This document shows positions 42,228 to 50,702 of a stretch of DNA of 64,000 nucleotides, in pieces. Below the pieces are notes generated by a model. It did not search any database, had not been told where the DNA came from, and was given only the letters and a program-made list of their open reading frames with translations. Both the position numbers and the translations under genes were made by a program. Source of the DNA: Sediminibacillus halophilus (GTDB lineage Bacteria; Bacillota; Bacilli; Bacillales; Amphibacillaceae); NCBI RefSeq assembly GCF_900103695.1, contig NZ_FNHF01000003.1:124001-188000 (forward strand), given 5' to 3'. Numbering within the stretch: position 1 is the first letter of the stretch; each line of letters starts with the position of its first letter.

Positions 42228-42889
42228 TTACATTTCCTCTTTGATGCCTTTCTTAACCAGCCACCAGTTTGCCGGGTAGCTTGTCAGGAAGCCGAAAATC
42301 ATGGCAATTTGCATCATGAACCAATAGTTCATCTGGTGGGGCTTTGGAGGTTCGGCGAAGATGACATAATGCACGAGGGCCATCCAGCCAAACATGCCTA
42401 CTTCAAACAATATCAGGGAAAGGGTATCCGCCTTGATCGAATTTTTAAGGTTTTTCATTACGCCAGCGTCTTTATTCATCGGATAAATAGCGAAAAATTG
42501 GAATAGAATGCCGAATAAGTATGCCAGGGTGAACTGTACTGCATAATGGGCGAATAAAGTGGTGCTCAGGATGGTGAATCCAGTCAGCGTGACAATTGGT
42601 ACGCCGAACGCGTCACCCAGTGTACACCCTGATGAACAGTGACTTGTTGAAAAGTACACTTTCGCAGGGAAACCACGGTGGTCCTCTGCTTCAGAATCTT
42701 TTGCTTTAAGCCGTCCCCATTTAAATAGGTCCAGACCGCATAAGGGCCAAGAAACCAGCCATTGATCGGCCAGACGATGTTCATGATCCACATCATTTGC
42801 GGGTGCCTGATAACGTCCACAAGGAGGATGAGGGAGGATAATAAGCCGATTACTATTGCAATCCAGGCTATAACCGTCAGTATGGTCAT
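42228..42889 (-). pseudogene. DUF4396 membrane protein interrupted by a G-run frameshift
   Basis: From the ATG at 42889 (behind GGAGAGGTGATT) the frame reads MTILTVIAWIAIVIGLLSSL to NGWFLGPYAVWTYLNG, then drifts out of register. One frame over, from the GGGG run near 42717, it resumes GRLKAKDSEAEDHRGFPAKV, YFSTSHCSSGCTLGD (the DUF4396 Cys/His motif) and four more helices to 42228. Restoring one G gives a complete ~220-residue protein. The body is otherwise undamaged, so this is either a very recent mutation or a sequencing error. Confidence 0.8.
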
Positions 42890-43202
42890 TTGAATCACCT
42901 CTCCAAAACGATTCCCAGTTATGCCGTACGAAAACATTACGCTCAATCTATTCTTCTGCTTCCATTATTTGACCAATGCCTGGCCATTTCTCCCTCTCGC
43001 AATTCTTTTCGAAAATATATCTCGATGTTCATATTACGTTCATAAACCTTGTATATAATCCAACAGGTAATAAACATTTCTGCTAACCAATCGATGGAAA
43101 CCTATGGAGCAAACAAGGAGTGAAAGGTAAGGAACAAGGAACGATTATCGAAAAGTGCTTTATTAGTAGATTTTATAAGAAACATAAAACAGGAGGATTA
43201 GC
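42890..43202. other. Divergent promoter region between DUF4396 and the ABC exporter
   Basis: A TATAAT box at 43054-43059 points towards the ABC exporter genes, but no good -35 is seen. A strong GGAGG precedes the ATG at 43203. No gene is supported. Confidence 0.4.
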
Positions 43203-44225
43203 ATGCAAAACAATAATAGGAAAAATATCGCGAAAGGCAGCGGCGAGTGGGCTGTCGAAGCGAAAGGTGTCGTTAAAACGTTTGGAGAAAACCGAGCGGT
43301 TGACGGTGTGGATTTAAAGGTCCCTACAGGCTCGATTTATGGAGTGCTTGGTCCGAATGGGGCAGGAAAGACGACCGTGATTAGAATGCTGGCTACATTG
43401 CTGCGACCGGATGCCGGTTCTGCCAGTATCTTTGGTCATGATGTGGTAAAGGAGCCGCATATCGTCCGGCAATTAATCGGAGTGACGGGGCAATATGCCT
43501 CTGTTGACGAGTCACTCAGCGCTACCGAGAATCTCATTATTTTCTCCCGGCTGCTGGGTCTGGGGAAAGCGGAGGCAAAAAACAAGGCGGCTGCATTATT
43601 GGAAGAATTCAGTTTGACGGAAGCAGCAAAGCGGCCGTTAAAACATTTCTCGGGCGGCATGCGCAGGCGGTTGGACTTGGCTGCCAGCCTGATTTCCCAG
43701 CCGCCGCTCATTTTCCTGGATGAGCCGACGACCGGACTTGATCCGCGAACACGTAATCAAATGTGGGATACCATCCGGCGCTTGGTCAAGTCAGGTTCGA
43801 CAGTTCTTTTGACGACACAGTATTTACAAGAGGCGGATGAGCTGGCTGACCGGGTTGCAGTCATTGACCATGGCCGGGTTGTTGCGGAAGGTACCGTCAA
43901 TGAATTGAAAGCATCGATTGGGAACTCATCCTTGCATCTAGGTGTACAACATTCCAGACAGATGGAAGAAGCACGGAGGATTATTGAACGGGTGCTGAAT
44001 GTCCGAGCCGCTGTTTCCACAGAAGGTGGGAAAATCACCGCTCCGATGGCAGATGTCGACCGAATGACGGACTTATTGATTGCTTTAAGGGAGTCGGATA
44101 TTCAGTTGGCTGAATTAAGCGTACAGAAACCAAGTCTGGATGAGGTGTTTCTGACGATTACCGGTCAGGGTGCTGGAACTTCCGAGGAAAGCAATAATAA
44201 ATCAGAGAAAGCAGTGGAGGTATAA
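43203..44225 (+). CDS. DrrA-type ABC exporter ATPase
   Basis: 340 residues. Walker A GPNGAGKTTVIRML, signature LKHFSGGMRRRLDLA, Walker B PLIFLDEPTTGLDPRTR and the downstream LTTQYLQEADELADRVAVID are all intact. The ~100-residue C-terminal extension ending SVQKPSLDEVFLTITG is the hallmark of daunorubicin-resistance DrrA-family ATPases. Ribosome site AGGAGGAT. The permease gene starts two bases after the stop. Probably exports a drug or lipid-like compound. Confidence 0.92.
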   Translation: MQNNNRKNIAKGSGEWAVEAKGVVKTFGENRAVDGVDLKVPTGSIYGVLGPNGAGKTTVIRMLATLLRPDAGSASIFGHDVVKEPHIVRQLIGVTGQYASVDESLSATENLIIFSRLLGLGKAEAKNKAAALLEEFSLTEAAKRPLKHFSGGMRRRLDLAASLISQPPLIFLDEPTTGLDPRTRNQMWDTIRRLVKSGSTVLLTTQYLQEADELADRVAVIDHGRVVAEGTVNELKASIGNSSLHLGVQHSRQMEEARRIIERVLNVRAAVSTEGGKITAPMADVDRMTDLLIALRESDIQLAELSVQKPSLDEVFLTITGQGAGTSEESNNKSEKAVEV

Positions 44226-44227
44226 CA

Positions 44228-45043
44228 ATGGATAGTATGCAAATAAAACCTGCCCATGAACGAAAGCTTCGCAACAAAACGAGCTTTCGTCAATCAGTGA
44301 AAAATTCACTCATCATGGCTGTTAGAGGGTTGATTAAGATACGGCGCACACCAGAGCAATTGTTCGATGTCACGTTGCAGCCGATCATCTTCACCCTGAT
44401 GTTCACATATATTTTCGGCGGCGCCATCTCTGGCGATGTGCAAAGTTATTTGCCCGTCATCATTCCCGGTATTCTCGTACAGACGGTGATCACTACTTCA
44501 ATTGTGACTGGTGTGCAATTGCGGGAAGACATGGACAAAGGGGTGTTTGATCGATTCAAATCCCTGCCGATTGCCCGGATTGCCCCATTAGCAGGGGCGC
44601 TGTTGGCGGACAGTATTCGATACACGATCGCCACAGTGCTCACTTTCACCATGGGGTATATCATGGGGCTCCGTCCTGAAGGCGGATTGGGTTATGTTCT
44701 GATTGCGGCACTCCTTGTCATTGGCTGCGCTTGGGCGATTAGCTGGATTTTTGCCTTTTTCGGGGTGATTGCACGGACGGCGTCCAGTGTACAAGGCATT
44801 TCGATGATCGTGTTGTTTCCGCTCACGTTTCTTTCCAATGCATTTGTGCCGGCTGAAACGATGCCGGATTGGCTGCAGTGGTTTGTGAAAATCAACCCGA
44901 TTTCCCATCTGGTCACAGCGGTCAGAGATTTGATCAACCAAGGTTCCATCGGCTGGGACTTTACGATCTCCCTGGTGGGTGCAGCTATCATTGTGGCCAT
45001 TTTTGCACCATTGACTGTACGGACTTATATGCGCAAGGCATAG
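44228..45043 (+). CDS. DrrB-type ABC-2 exporter permease
   Basis: 271 residues with six membrane helices. ABC-2 signature regions: QPIIFTLMFTYIFGGAI, YLPVIIPGILVQTVITTSIV, MDKGVFDRFKSLPIARIAPL, GISMIVLFPLTFLSNAFVPA and WLQWFVKINPISHLVTAVRD. This is the DrrB/NodJ-like order. It follows the ATPase directly with GGAGGT as ribosome site, and both together make the exporter. The two-component genes downstream (96 bp gap) may control it. Confidence 0.92.
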   Translation: MDSMQIKPAHERKLRNKTSFRQSVKNSLIMAVRGLIKIRRTPEQLFDVTLQPIIFTLMFTYIFGGAISGDVQSYLPVIIPGILVQTVITTSIVTGVQLREDMDKGVFDRFKSLPIARIAPLAGALLADSIRYTIATVLTFTMGYIMGLRPEGGLGYVLIAALLVIGCAWAISWIFAFFGVIARTASSVQGISMIVLFPLTFLSNAFVPAETMPDWLQWFVKINPISHLVTAVRDLINQGSIGWDFTISLVGAAIIVAIFAPLTVRTYMRKA

Positions 45044-45139
45044 TGATCACGCACGTAATGATATAAAATAGGGAAAAGAACATGGGAATCGCAATACAGG
45101 CCAGCGGTTCCCTTTAGTTAATAAAAAGGAATGAACTGT

Positions 45140-45820
45140 ATGGCTAAAATATTGATAGTAGATGATGATCCCAACATCCGGGAATTGATTCGGGTGATTT
45201 TATCCAAAGAAGGACTAGCTATCATAGAGGCGGCAGACGGGGAAGCGGCCCTTTCCGTACTTGAGAAGGGAAAAATAGATCTGATTATCCTCGATATTAT
45301 GATGCCGAATATGGATGGTTGGGCATTTTGCCGGGAAGTGCGCAGCTATTATTCCGCCACACTTCCGATCTTGATGTTAACGGCAAAGGGCGAAACAGCC
45401 CAAAAAGTGAAGGGCTTCGACCTTGGCGCCGATGATTATTTGGTAAAACCATTCGCTCCTGCCGAGCTGGAGGCACGGGTGAAAGCATTGCTTAAGCGTT
45501 ATCAAGTGACCATATCGAATCAAATGGAAATAGGCAATGTCCTTATTGATCGCGCTGCGTATAAAGTGTTTATTGACAGAGAGGAAGTATACTTGCCGCC
45601 GAAGGAATTTGAATTGCTGTTCAAGCTTGCGGCACAGCCGCAAAAAACGTTCTCCAGGGAACAATTGATCGAAGATATTTGGGGATTTGATTACGAGGGC
45701 GATGAACGTACAGTGGACGTCCACATCAAACGGTTGCGGCAGCGTTTTTCCCGAGACGATTTCCCGTTTAAAATCGCGACCGTCCGAGGCCTCGGATATC
45801 GGTTGGAGGTGAAGCAGTGA
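45140..45820 (+). CDS. OmpR/PhoB-family response regulator
   Basis: 226 residues from the ATG at 45140 (MAKILIVDDDPN). An ATG nine bases upstream touches the AAGGA. Receiver domain: acidic cluster Asp8-10, phospho-acceptor Asp52 (IILDIMMPN), Lys102 in DYLVKPFAPAEL. Winged helix domain (~130-225) with LPPKEFELLFKLAAQPQ, ERTVDVHIKRLRQRF and VRGLGYRLEV. Overlaps the kinase gene by four bases. Canonical KPF is retained, unlike the regulator at 3017. Confidence 0.92.
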   Translation: MAKILIVDDDPNIRELIRVILSKEGLAIIEAADGEAALSVLEKGKIDLIILDIMMPNMDGWAFCREVRSYYSATLPILMLTAKGETAQKVKGFDLGADDYLVKPFAPAELEARVKALLKRYQVTISNQMEIGNVLIDRAAYKVFIDREEVYLPPKEFELLFKLAAQPQKTFSREQLIEDIWGFDYEGDERTVDVHIKRLRQRFSRDDFPFKIATVRGLGYRLEVKQ

Positions 45821-46893
45821 AGCGCTCAGAATTCATCAAACGAAGAATTCTGCCGATTTTGGGTGTCACCGCTGCTTTGTTGATCGGATGGTCCTGTGCC
45901 TATTGGTTAACTTCTCTATTGTATGACACGATTGGATATCATCCACACGGTCTTACCAAGCAGCTGGTCAATTCAATTCTAGGTTTTCTATTGTTTGGGT
46001 TTGCTATGCATTTTATCAGTCGAACGAAATGGATGAGGAACAATCAGGAGAAGTTCCTGCATCCGATTATCCAGGCAATGAAGATGATGGCGGAAGGAAA
46101 CTTCAATATCGACCTTTCCTTTTATCAAACACAATTTCGGGATCAGGGTGACCATCCATACTCCAGAATCGTCGAAAGCATCAGCCATATGGCAGATAAA
46201 CTCGGGGAAATGGAGGAAATGCGCCAGGAATTCATCTCCAATGTCTCGCATGAAATACAGTCTCCTTTGACCTCCATAAGTGGATTTGCCCATGCGCTGA
46301 AAAATAAAAACTTAAGCCAGGAAGAACGCGACCATTACCTGCAAATCATTGAAACGGAAAGCTATAGGTTGTCCAAACTGAGTGAAAATTTATTGAAGCT
46401 CACCTCTTTGGAGTCTGATCATTTAGCTCTTGAACGAAAAAATTACCGTCTGGATCATCAGCTGCGACGTATTATTCTTGCTAATGAACCACAGTGGGTC
46501 GAAAAAGAAATCAAAATGGACGTTTCCCTGGATAACGTAACGCTTATGGCGGATGAGGAATTGATGAACCAAGTATGGACGAATCTCCTGCATAACAGTA
46601 TTAAATTCACCCCTCCTGCCGGAACCATTACGGTGAAGGCAAACAAAACCGCCGATAACAGAGTAGAGGTAAAGATTTCGGATACAGGAATCGGGATGGA
46701 TAAGGAAACCTTGATACATCTGTTCGAGCGCTTCTATAAAGCCGATAAAGCGAGAAATCGCAATGCTGGAGGAAGCGGTCTTGGTTTGTCGATTGTTAAA
46801 AAAATCATTGAATTGCACGACGGACAGATTCACGTTGATAGTGAACCTGGAAAAGGGACGGAGATAACGGTGGATTTGGTTTCATATTATTAA
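45817..46893 (+). CDS. Two-component sensor histidine kinase
   Basis: 358 residues from GTG 45817, in a four-base overlap with the response regulator. Two helices (~11-33 and 51-68) flank a short outer loop of ~17 residues, so an intramembrane-sensing type. A linker follows, then HisKA with FISNVSHEIQSPLTSISGFA (His145), and HATPase_c with N-box QVWTNLLHNSIKFTPPAG, G1 DTGIGMDK and G2 GGSGLGLSIVKKII. Following a DrrAB-like exporter, it plausibly senses the exporter's substrate or envelope stress. This is inferred from context. Confidence 0.9.
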   Translation: MKRSEFIKRRILPILGVTAALLIGWSCAYWLTSLLYDTIGYHPHGLTKQLVNSILGFLLFGFAMHFISRTKWMRNNQEKFLHPIIQAMKMMAEGNFNIDLSFYQTQFRDQGDHPYSRIVESISHMADKLGEMEEMRQEFISNVSHEIQSPLTSISGFAHALKNKNLSQEERDHYLQIIETESYRLSKLSENLLKLTSLESDHLALERKNYRLDHQLRRIILANEPQWVEKEIKMDVSLDNVTLMADEELMNQVWTNLLHNSIKFTPPAGTITVKANKTADNRVEVKISDTGIGMDKETLIHLFERFYKADKARNRNAGGSGLGLSIVKKIIELHDGQIHVDSEPGKGTEITVDLVSYY

Positions 46894-46898
46894 AGTAA

Positions 46899-47294
46899 TC
46901 AATGGGATTTCTTATCCAACCAAAGCAAAGTAAACCAAAAAGTAACAGCGCAAAGGATGGTAGAAATGAAAAATATTGGACGCAAGATGACCAAAAAGAG
47001 TTCCGAATCTATGAAAAAACCTGCTATGGCGGCTATCATAAGTGCGGAAAAGATGTAAAACCACAAACTAATTATGTGATTAACGTTATACTTGTCAGAG
47101 ATTTTATCCCAAATATATGATATTAATAATCCAAATATCAATATAGCTGGAAATATAAACATTGCCATAAAGAATAGCCAAAAATAAAAAGGAAAAGTTT
47201 CATTCGGAAAACTGTTAAGCTCTAGATATGTTGCGATTATCAAGGTGCAAAAGATTGATGAGATTAAACCTGCTTTAATTTTTTTCTTGAGCAT
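46899..47294 (-). CDS. Unrecognised four-helix membrane protein
   Basis: 131 residues, four predicted helices (IKAGLISSIFCTLIIATYL; FYFWLFFMAMFIFPAILIFG; IISLWFYIFSALMIAAIAGF; LRPIFFISTILCAVTFWFTL). Ribosome site AAGGGGGAAAGG. Convergent with the histidine kinase gene, the stops being only five bases apart. No motif allows naming. Confidence 0.65.
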   Translation of the reverse strand: MLKKKIKAGLISSIFCTLIIATYLELNSFPNETFPFYFWLFFMAMFIFPAILIFGLLISYIWDKISDKYNVNHIISLWFYIFSALMIAAIAGFFIDSELFLVILRPIFFISTILCAVTFWFTLLWLDKKSH

Positions 47295-47459
47295 ACCTTT
47301 CCCCCTTAAAATCTAAAGAAAAAATATAATTCTTAAGGTTACTTTATCATATTAGATAACTCCAAGAGTTAAGTATAAAAGGGAAAGAGGACAATAATTT
47401 TTATTTCGTTTCTCTTTACATCTATATTGCAATTCTATTAAAACGTCCATAAGAGACAG

Positions 47460-47498
47460 CCTCCTATGCGATATCTATAGCAGATAAAACATAGGAGG
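47460..47498 (+). promoter_or_regulatory. Hairpin that buries the ribosome site of the LysM-3D gene
   Basis: CCTCCTATG (47460-47468) pairs perfectly with CATAGGAGG (47490-47498), which contains the complete Shine-Dalgarno AGGAGG. The 21-base loop is AT-rich. Folding would block initiation, so translation should need melting, a ligand, protein or competing structure. Confidence 0.65.
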
Positions 47499-47506
47499 TA
47501 ATCACT

Positions 47507-48022
47507 ATCAAATACTTAACACTAGTCACATTACTAATTTTAGGATTAATTGTTTTTGCAGGCGAAGTATCTGCCAGCAGCAAGTACACTGTAGAGTCAG
47601 GCGACATATTATCGGAAATTTCCATGGAACATAACGTAAGTGTCGATTCCTTGCTTGAGTATAACTCAGCCATTACCAACCCGGATGTCATTTTTACCGG
47701 CCAGACAATCACCATTCCGGATGCAAAAGGGGAAACATTTAAAGTATCCGCCTATACGGCTGGCTATGAATCAACCGGAAAACAACCAGGAGATCCCGGA
47801 TACGGCATTACGGCATCGGGAACCGAAGTACAAGAAGGACAAACTATCGCCTGTCCGCCATCCTTCTCTTTTGGCACAGAAGTCTACATTCCATACTTTG
47901 ATAAAACCTTCACTTGTGAAGACAGAGGAAGTGCCATCACCAAAGGTCGGATGGATGTATATATGGAGGACGTAGAAGATGCGTTGGAGTTTGGCGTAAA
48001 AGAATTGAAAGTTCTGTATTAG
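47507..48022 (+). CDS. Secreted LysM plus 3D-domain cell-wall protein, apparent AUC start
   Basis: 171 residues if initiation is at ATC 47507, eight bases after AGGAGG. An in-frame TAG at 47492 blocks any earlier start, no ATG/GTG/TTG exists in the signal-peptide region, and the first ATG (47624) falls inside the LysM domain. From ATC the product has a signal peptide (KYLTLVTLLILGLIVFAGEV SAS), LysM (~26-70: YTVESGDILSEISMEHNVSV to GQTITIP) and a 3D domain (~95-171) with GYGITASGTEV, GTEVYIPYF and the Asp triad in CEDRGSAIT..RMDVYMED. 3D domains occur in murein hydrolases. Either a rare AUC start or a point-mutated ATG. Confidence 0.8.
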   Translation: MKYLTLVTLLILGLIVFAGEVSASSKYTVESGDILSEISMEHNVSVDSLLEYNSAITNPDVIFTGQTITIPDAKGETFKVSAYTAGYESTGKQPGDPGYGITASGTEVQEGQTIACPPSFSFGTEVYIPYFDKTFTCEDRGSAITKGRMDVYMEDVEDALEFGVKELKVLY

Positions 48023-48039
48023 AATAGTTTTGAAGCATT

Positions 48040-48080
48040 AAAGCCAGTCCCTTTCCCATGAAGAGGGGGACTGGCTTTTA
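48040..48080 (+). terminator. Intrinsic terminator of the LysM-3D gene
   Basis: AAAGCCAGTCCC (48040-48051) pairs with GGGACTGGCTTT (48067-48078), followed by TTAGATTCTTATTTT. Confidence 0.85.
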
Positions 48081-48329
48081 GATTCTTATTTTACCAATGA
48101 TGATTAAAAGACCTTCTTTAACCTCTGAAGGAAATTTTCCAAGTTTGCTGACTAATTCACTTGTTACTATTTTGATAGGAAAAACATTCGTATATAATGT
48201 AAGAGTCTAGGTGAATCGTAATTTTTAGTAACCAGAAAGTTTTTGTGTGGGTGTTTGGGCAGGCTTCTTTCGTCCGTTGACAGCCGATTTCGATATGCTA
48301 GATTGTTCGTATAGGAAAGGAATGATTGA
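48081..48329. other. Leader/promoter region of the lipoprotein gene
   Basis: Apart from the promoter at 48170-48198, nothing recognised. The transcript leader would be ~125 bases long and could hold a regulatory fold, but no known riboswitch motif was seen. Confidence 0.4.
48170..48198 (+). promoter_or_regulatory. SigmaA-like promoter TTTTGA-N17-TATAAT
   Basis: TATAAT at 48193-48198 is a perfect -10. TTTTGA at 48170-48175 is a partial -35 with 17-base spacing. Confidence 0.4.
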
Positions 48330-49016
48330 ATGAAGAAACAATTAAAGCTTATGTGCTGCATTCTTGCCTTACTAGGATTTGTTCTGTTGCTCACTGGGTG
48401 TGGCAGTTCGGATGAACCATCAGAAGCAGATACTTCTGATAATCAAACCGGTAGTGAATCGGGAAAAAAAGCGGACGAGCCGAATGAAGAGGGGGATGTT
48501 TTAGATTCCTCAACAGAATCAGAAGAAACGACGCCGGAGGATTCGGACGGCACTTCTTCAAATTCGAAGGAAGCAAGCAATGAAAATTCCTCTAACACCC
48601 CAGAAAGGAAAGAAAATAACGACTCATTGGCGGAGTATTCTGCTGAGGAAATCGAATATGCGCGGGTTTGGCTTCAGCTTGGACCAAATCAAGAAATCGA
48701 TGAACTGAATGTTCATCGAATACCGGCCGGCGAATTGATCAATCCCAACGATGAGACGAGCGCTGTCTATCCAGAGGATGTCATCCAATTAGCAGGTTCC
48801 CGATTAGTGGATGGTTCTGTTACATATAGCAGCAATGGCGACGGAACAATCAATGTATATAACGTTCCTTTGCGCTGGGATGGTAACGCCGAAGTGGATG
48901 AGAATTTCATGAAGGAATATACAGAGGGAATTATCAAAGACGCAGAGGAAGTATACGTCGAACCAGGGGATGCTGAAAAAGTAAAACGTCTGATTCGGAT
49001 CATGAAAATTCATTAA
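48330..49016 (+). CDS. Acidic lipoprotein of unknown function
   Basis: 228 residues. Signal peptide MKKQLKLMCCILALLGFVLL with lipobox LTGC. A ~70-residue low-complexity Ser/Glu/Asp/Asn/Thr linker follows. The folded C terminus (~100-228) contains AEYSAEEIEYARVWLQLGPN, PAGELINPNDETSAVYPEDV and VDGSVTYSSNGDGTINVYNV PLRW. Similar domains occur in staphylococcal and bacillar lipoproteins without known role. Ribosome site AGGAAAGGAAT. Own promoter and terminator, so monocistronic. Confidence 0.75.
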   Translation: MKKQLKLMCCILALLGFVLLLTGCGSSDEPSEADTSDNQTGSESGKKADEPNEEGDVLDSSTESEETTPEDSDGTSSNSKEASNENSSNTPERKENNDSLAEYSAEEIEYARVWLQLGPNQEIDELNVHRIPAGELINPNDETSAVYPEDVIQLAGSRLVDGSVTYSSNGDGTINVYNVPLRWDGNAEVDENFMKEYTEGIIKDAEEVYVEPGDAEKVKRLIRIMKIH

Positions 49017-49047
49017 ACTAGTTCACCAGTTATTGGTGGACTAGTTT
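49015..49047 (+). terminator. Terminator overlapping the lipoprotein stop codon
   Basis: AAACTAGTTCACCA (49015-49028) pairs with TGGTGGACTAGTTT (49034-49047), one G-T pair, loop GTTAT, tail GTTGTTG. The stem's first bases belong to the TAA stop. Confidence 0.7.
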
Positions 49048-49129
49048 GTTGTTGAAGGTTAACAGAACCAGGTTCAGAAGACGTCTTGATCAGCATAAGA
49101 GAACTATGGGTTATTAGGGAGAGTGAAAA

Positions 49130-49381
49130 ATGAAGTTTTTGAAGGAAAACGAAATGACACTAGTGAAAGCATTGATATACGGCTTTATTGCAGGAGTTTA
49201 TTACAGTATATTGTTTGTTTCACAAACGAAGGTATATGTTAACGGTAATACACGGACCTTTCAAGAAAAATCAATATTTGAATACATTGTAGAGGTCTTA
49301 CAAATTTCTGTATCCGTATCTATCGGAGCCACTGTGTTACTCGGAATATATCTTCATATCAAATATCTTAAGAAGAGGTGA
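49130..49381 (+). CDS. Small two-helix membrane protein
   Basis: 83 residues. Helices at ~11-30 (VKALIYGFIAGVYYSILFVS) and ~57-78 (LQISVSVSIGATVLLGIYLH), joined by a polar segment VYVNGNTRTFQEKS. Start has GGGAGAG upstream. First of three small membrane-protein genes on the same strand separated by 6 and 20 bases. No family recognised. Confidence 0.6.
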   Translation: MKFLKENEMTLVKALIYGFIAGVYYSILFVSQTKVYVNGNTRTFQEKSIFEYIVEVLQISVSVSIGATVLLGIYLHIKYLKKR

Positions 49382-49387
49382 AAAAAA

Positions 49388-49792
49388 GTGGATGTGAGCG
49401 ACTATTACCCTTTGATACCTTTATTAGTTGCGGTTGCTGTTATCCTGCATCGCTCCAGTGCATTCGCCCCAATGATTAAGTATATTGGTTACGGATACTT
49501 TTTTGTCTTAACGGTAGTATTTATCACCGTGAGAGAGAGAATCAGTTACCTTTATGAGCATCCACCGATTCCTGCTGTTTATTGGGAGAAAAATTCGTGG
49601 TGGTCTGACATAGGGCTGGTCCTGTATTTGATGCCAACTGTGGTTCTCTTTCTAATGGTATGCTTCTTTTGGTTTAAAAGAGAGAAAGACCTGAAAGGAA
49701 AAACACTCACATTTCTTTTCTTTCTGGTTGGAATGATATTGCTTTTTGTTTATGCTTTTTTCTTTAGTATGACGTTGGGATACAGGCCTTGA
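49388..49792 (+). CDS. Small four-helix membrane protein
   Basis: 134 residues from the GTG at 49388, behind AGAGGTGAAAAAA. Helices: YYPLIPLLVAVAVILH, IGYGYFFVLTVVFITV, DIGLVLYLMPTVVLFLMVCF and TFLFFLVGMILLFVYAFFF. An aromatic-rich loop (PPIPAVYWEKNSWW) separates helices 2 and 3. Follows the 83-residue gene by six bases, so co-transcribed. Function unknown. Confidence 0.6.
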   Translation: MDVSDYYPLIPLLVAVAVILHRSSAFAPMIKYIGYGYFFVLTVVFITVRERISYLYEHPPIPAVYWEKNSWWSDIGLVLYLMPTVVLFLMVCFFWFKREKDLKGKTLTFLFFLVGMILLFVYAFFFSMTLGYRP

Positions 49793-49812
49793 ATAAAGAA
49801 CAGGTGTTTTAA

Positions 49813-49914
49813 ATGGAAAATTTCCAATTGATCGCATATTTGTTGTTTATTTTTGCGTTTATTGTTTTGATTGTTCTTACTTGCATGGTACTTTATAATA
49901 AATTTTTTAAATGA
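49813..49914 (+). CDS. 33-residue single-helix membrane peptide
   Basis: ATG at 49813, five bases after AGGTG, to TGA at 49912-49914. Reads MENFQLIAYLLFIFAFIVLI, then VLTCMVLYNKFFK. One helix with a basic C terminus, similar in size to small regulatory membrane peptides. Third member of the small membrane-protein row. The good ribosome site and position support a real gene. Confidence 0.5.
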   Translation: MENFQLIAYLLFIFAFIVLIVLTCMVLYNKFFK

Positions 49915-50613
49915 TATTTAAAGATTATTGGCCAAATTTTTTTACCTCTCGCAGCATGTTTAATTTATTATTCACAAAAGAATAGGGAGCAGCTAAGTCA
50001 AAACATAAATAAATATATTACGTAACAATCACATAGCCGTAGAAATAGCAAAAAATATAAGCGGCAATTTAAAGGAAAGGAAGGAGAATTAGCTTAGCTG
50101 TCGAAATAATCTTTAGCCTGGTTCCCTTTCTATTAATATTCCAACTGCGATTCAATTCTGGAAGAAGGGTGCCATCCGTTCTTTCACAAGATTTGTTTCG
50201 TGCTTAGTTATAAGGTCTAGATATCTTCATTGACTAGTTATGCAGGAAGAAGTCTTTAATAACAAAATGTTTAAAGATACCCATACATTAAACCTCTGAA
50301 TATTTTACACTTGGAAACAATCCATGTTAACTCCACGGACTCACTGTTTCGACATTCACTGGACAAGCTCAATGGGTTTAAGCCCGCATGCTCATCCTCA
50401 TGTTCAAACAAAAGTGCCAAAAGGCAGTGTAGCGTCATCAAAAATTTTGGTGCACCATGTTGATTCCACCTTTCACTGCTAGTCCCAACTATCATACCTG
50501 GCCTTTCAAATTTTTGAATTATCTAAAAATAAATACTGGTTTGTCTCATATAAATATACAGAAGCTGTAAAGAATCAAGTTTTCAGACAAGGAGGTGATT
50601 AAATTCACCATTT
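49915..50613. other. ~700 bp with fragments and no supported gene
   Basis: Contains a start-less frame near 50093-50206 (AVEIIFSLVPFLLIFQLRFN, preceded by AAGGAAGGAGA), a perfect but orphan ribosome site AAGGAGGTGATT at 50589-50600, and a 74-codon minus-strand frame (50271-50495) without ribosome site. All are best read as remnants. Confidence 0.45.
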
Positions 50614-50627
50614 TGTAAGCGCTTCAA
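50614..50627. promoter_or_regulatory. Possible cre site before the symporter genes
   Basis: TGTAAGCGCTTCAA matches the cre consensus at 12 of 14 positions (mismatches at positions 12 and 13). It lies ~76 bp before the symporter small subunit. Carbon-source control of such symporters is common. Confidence 0.4.
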
Positions 50628-50702
50628 AAGATGGGTGGTTATAATCTATTGGTCGGTAAGCCATTGGCTTGATAATTAAGGAAAAACAAAGGAGGCTGGA
50701 CA

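Noticed and set aside
47624-48022. ATG at 47624 as the start of the 3D-domain protein
   Set aside because: It would discard the signal peptide and half of the LysM domain, and no ribosome site precedes it. The frame is coding from 47507.
50271-50495. 74-codon minus-strand frame
   Set aside because: No ribosome site, low-complexity order of residues and no neighbouring context. It could be part of an unrecognised repeat but is not a supported gene.
50589-50602. Perfect Shine-Dalgarno AAGGAGGTGATT
   Set aside because: No start codon with an open frame follows. The first TTG is followed at once by TAA.
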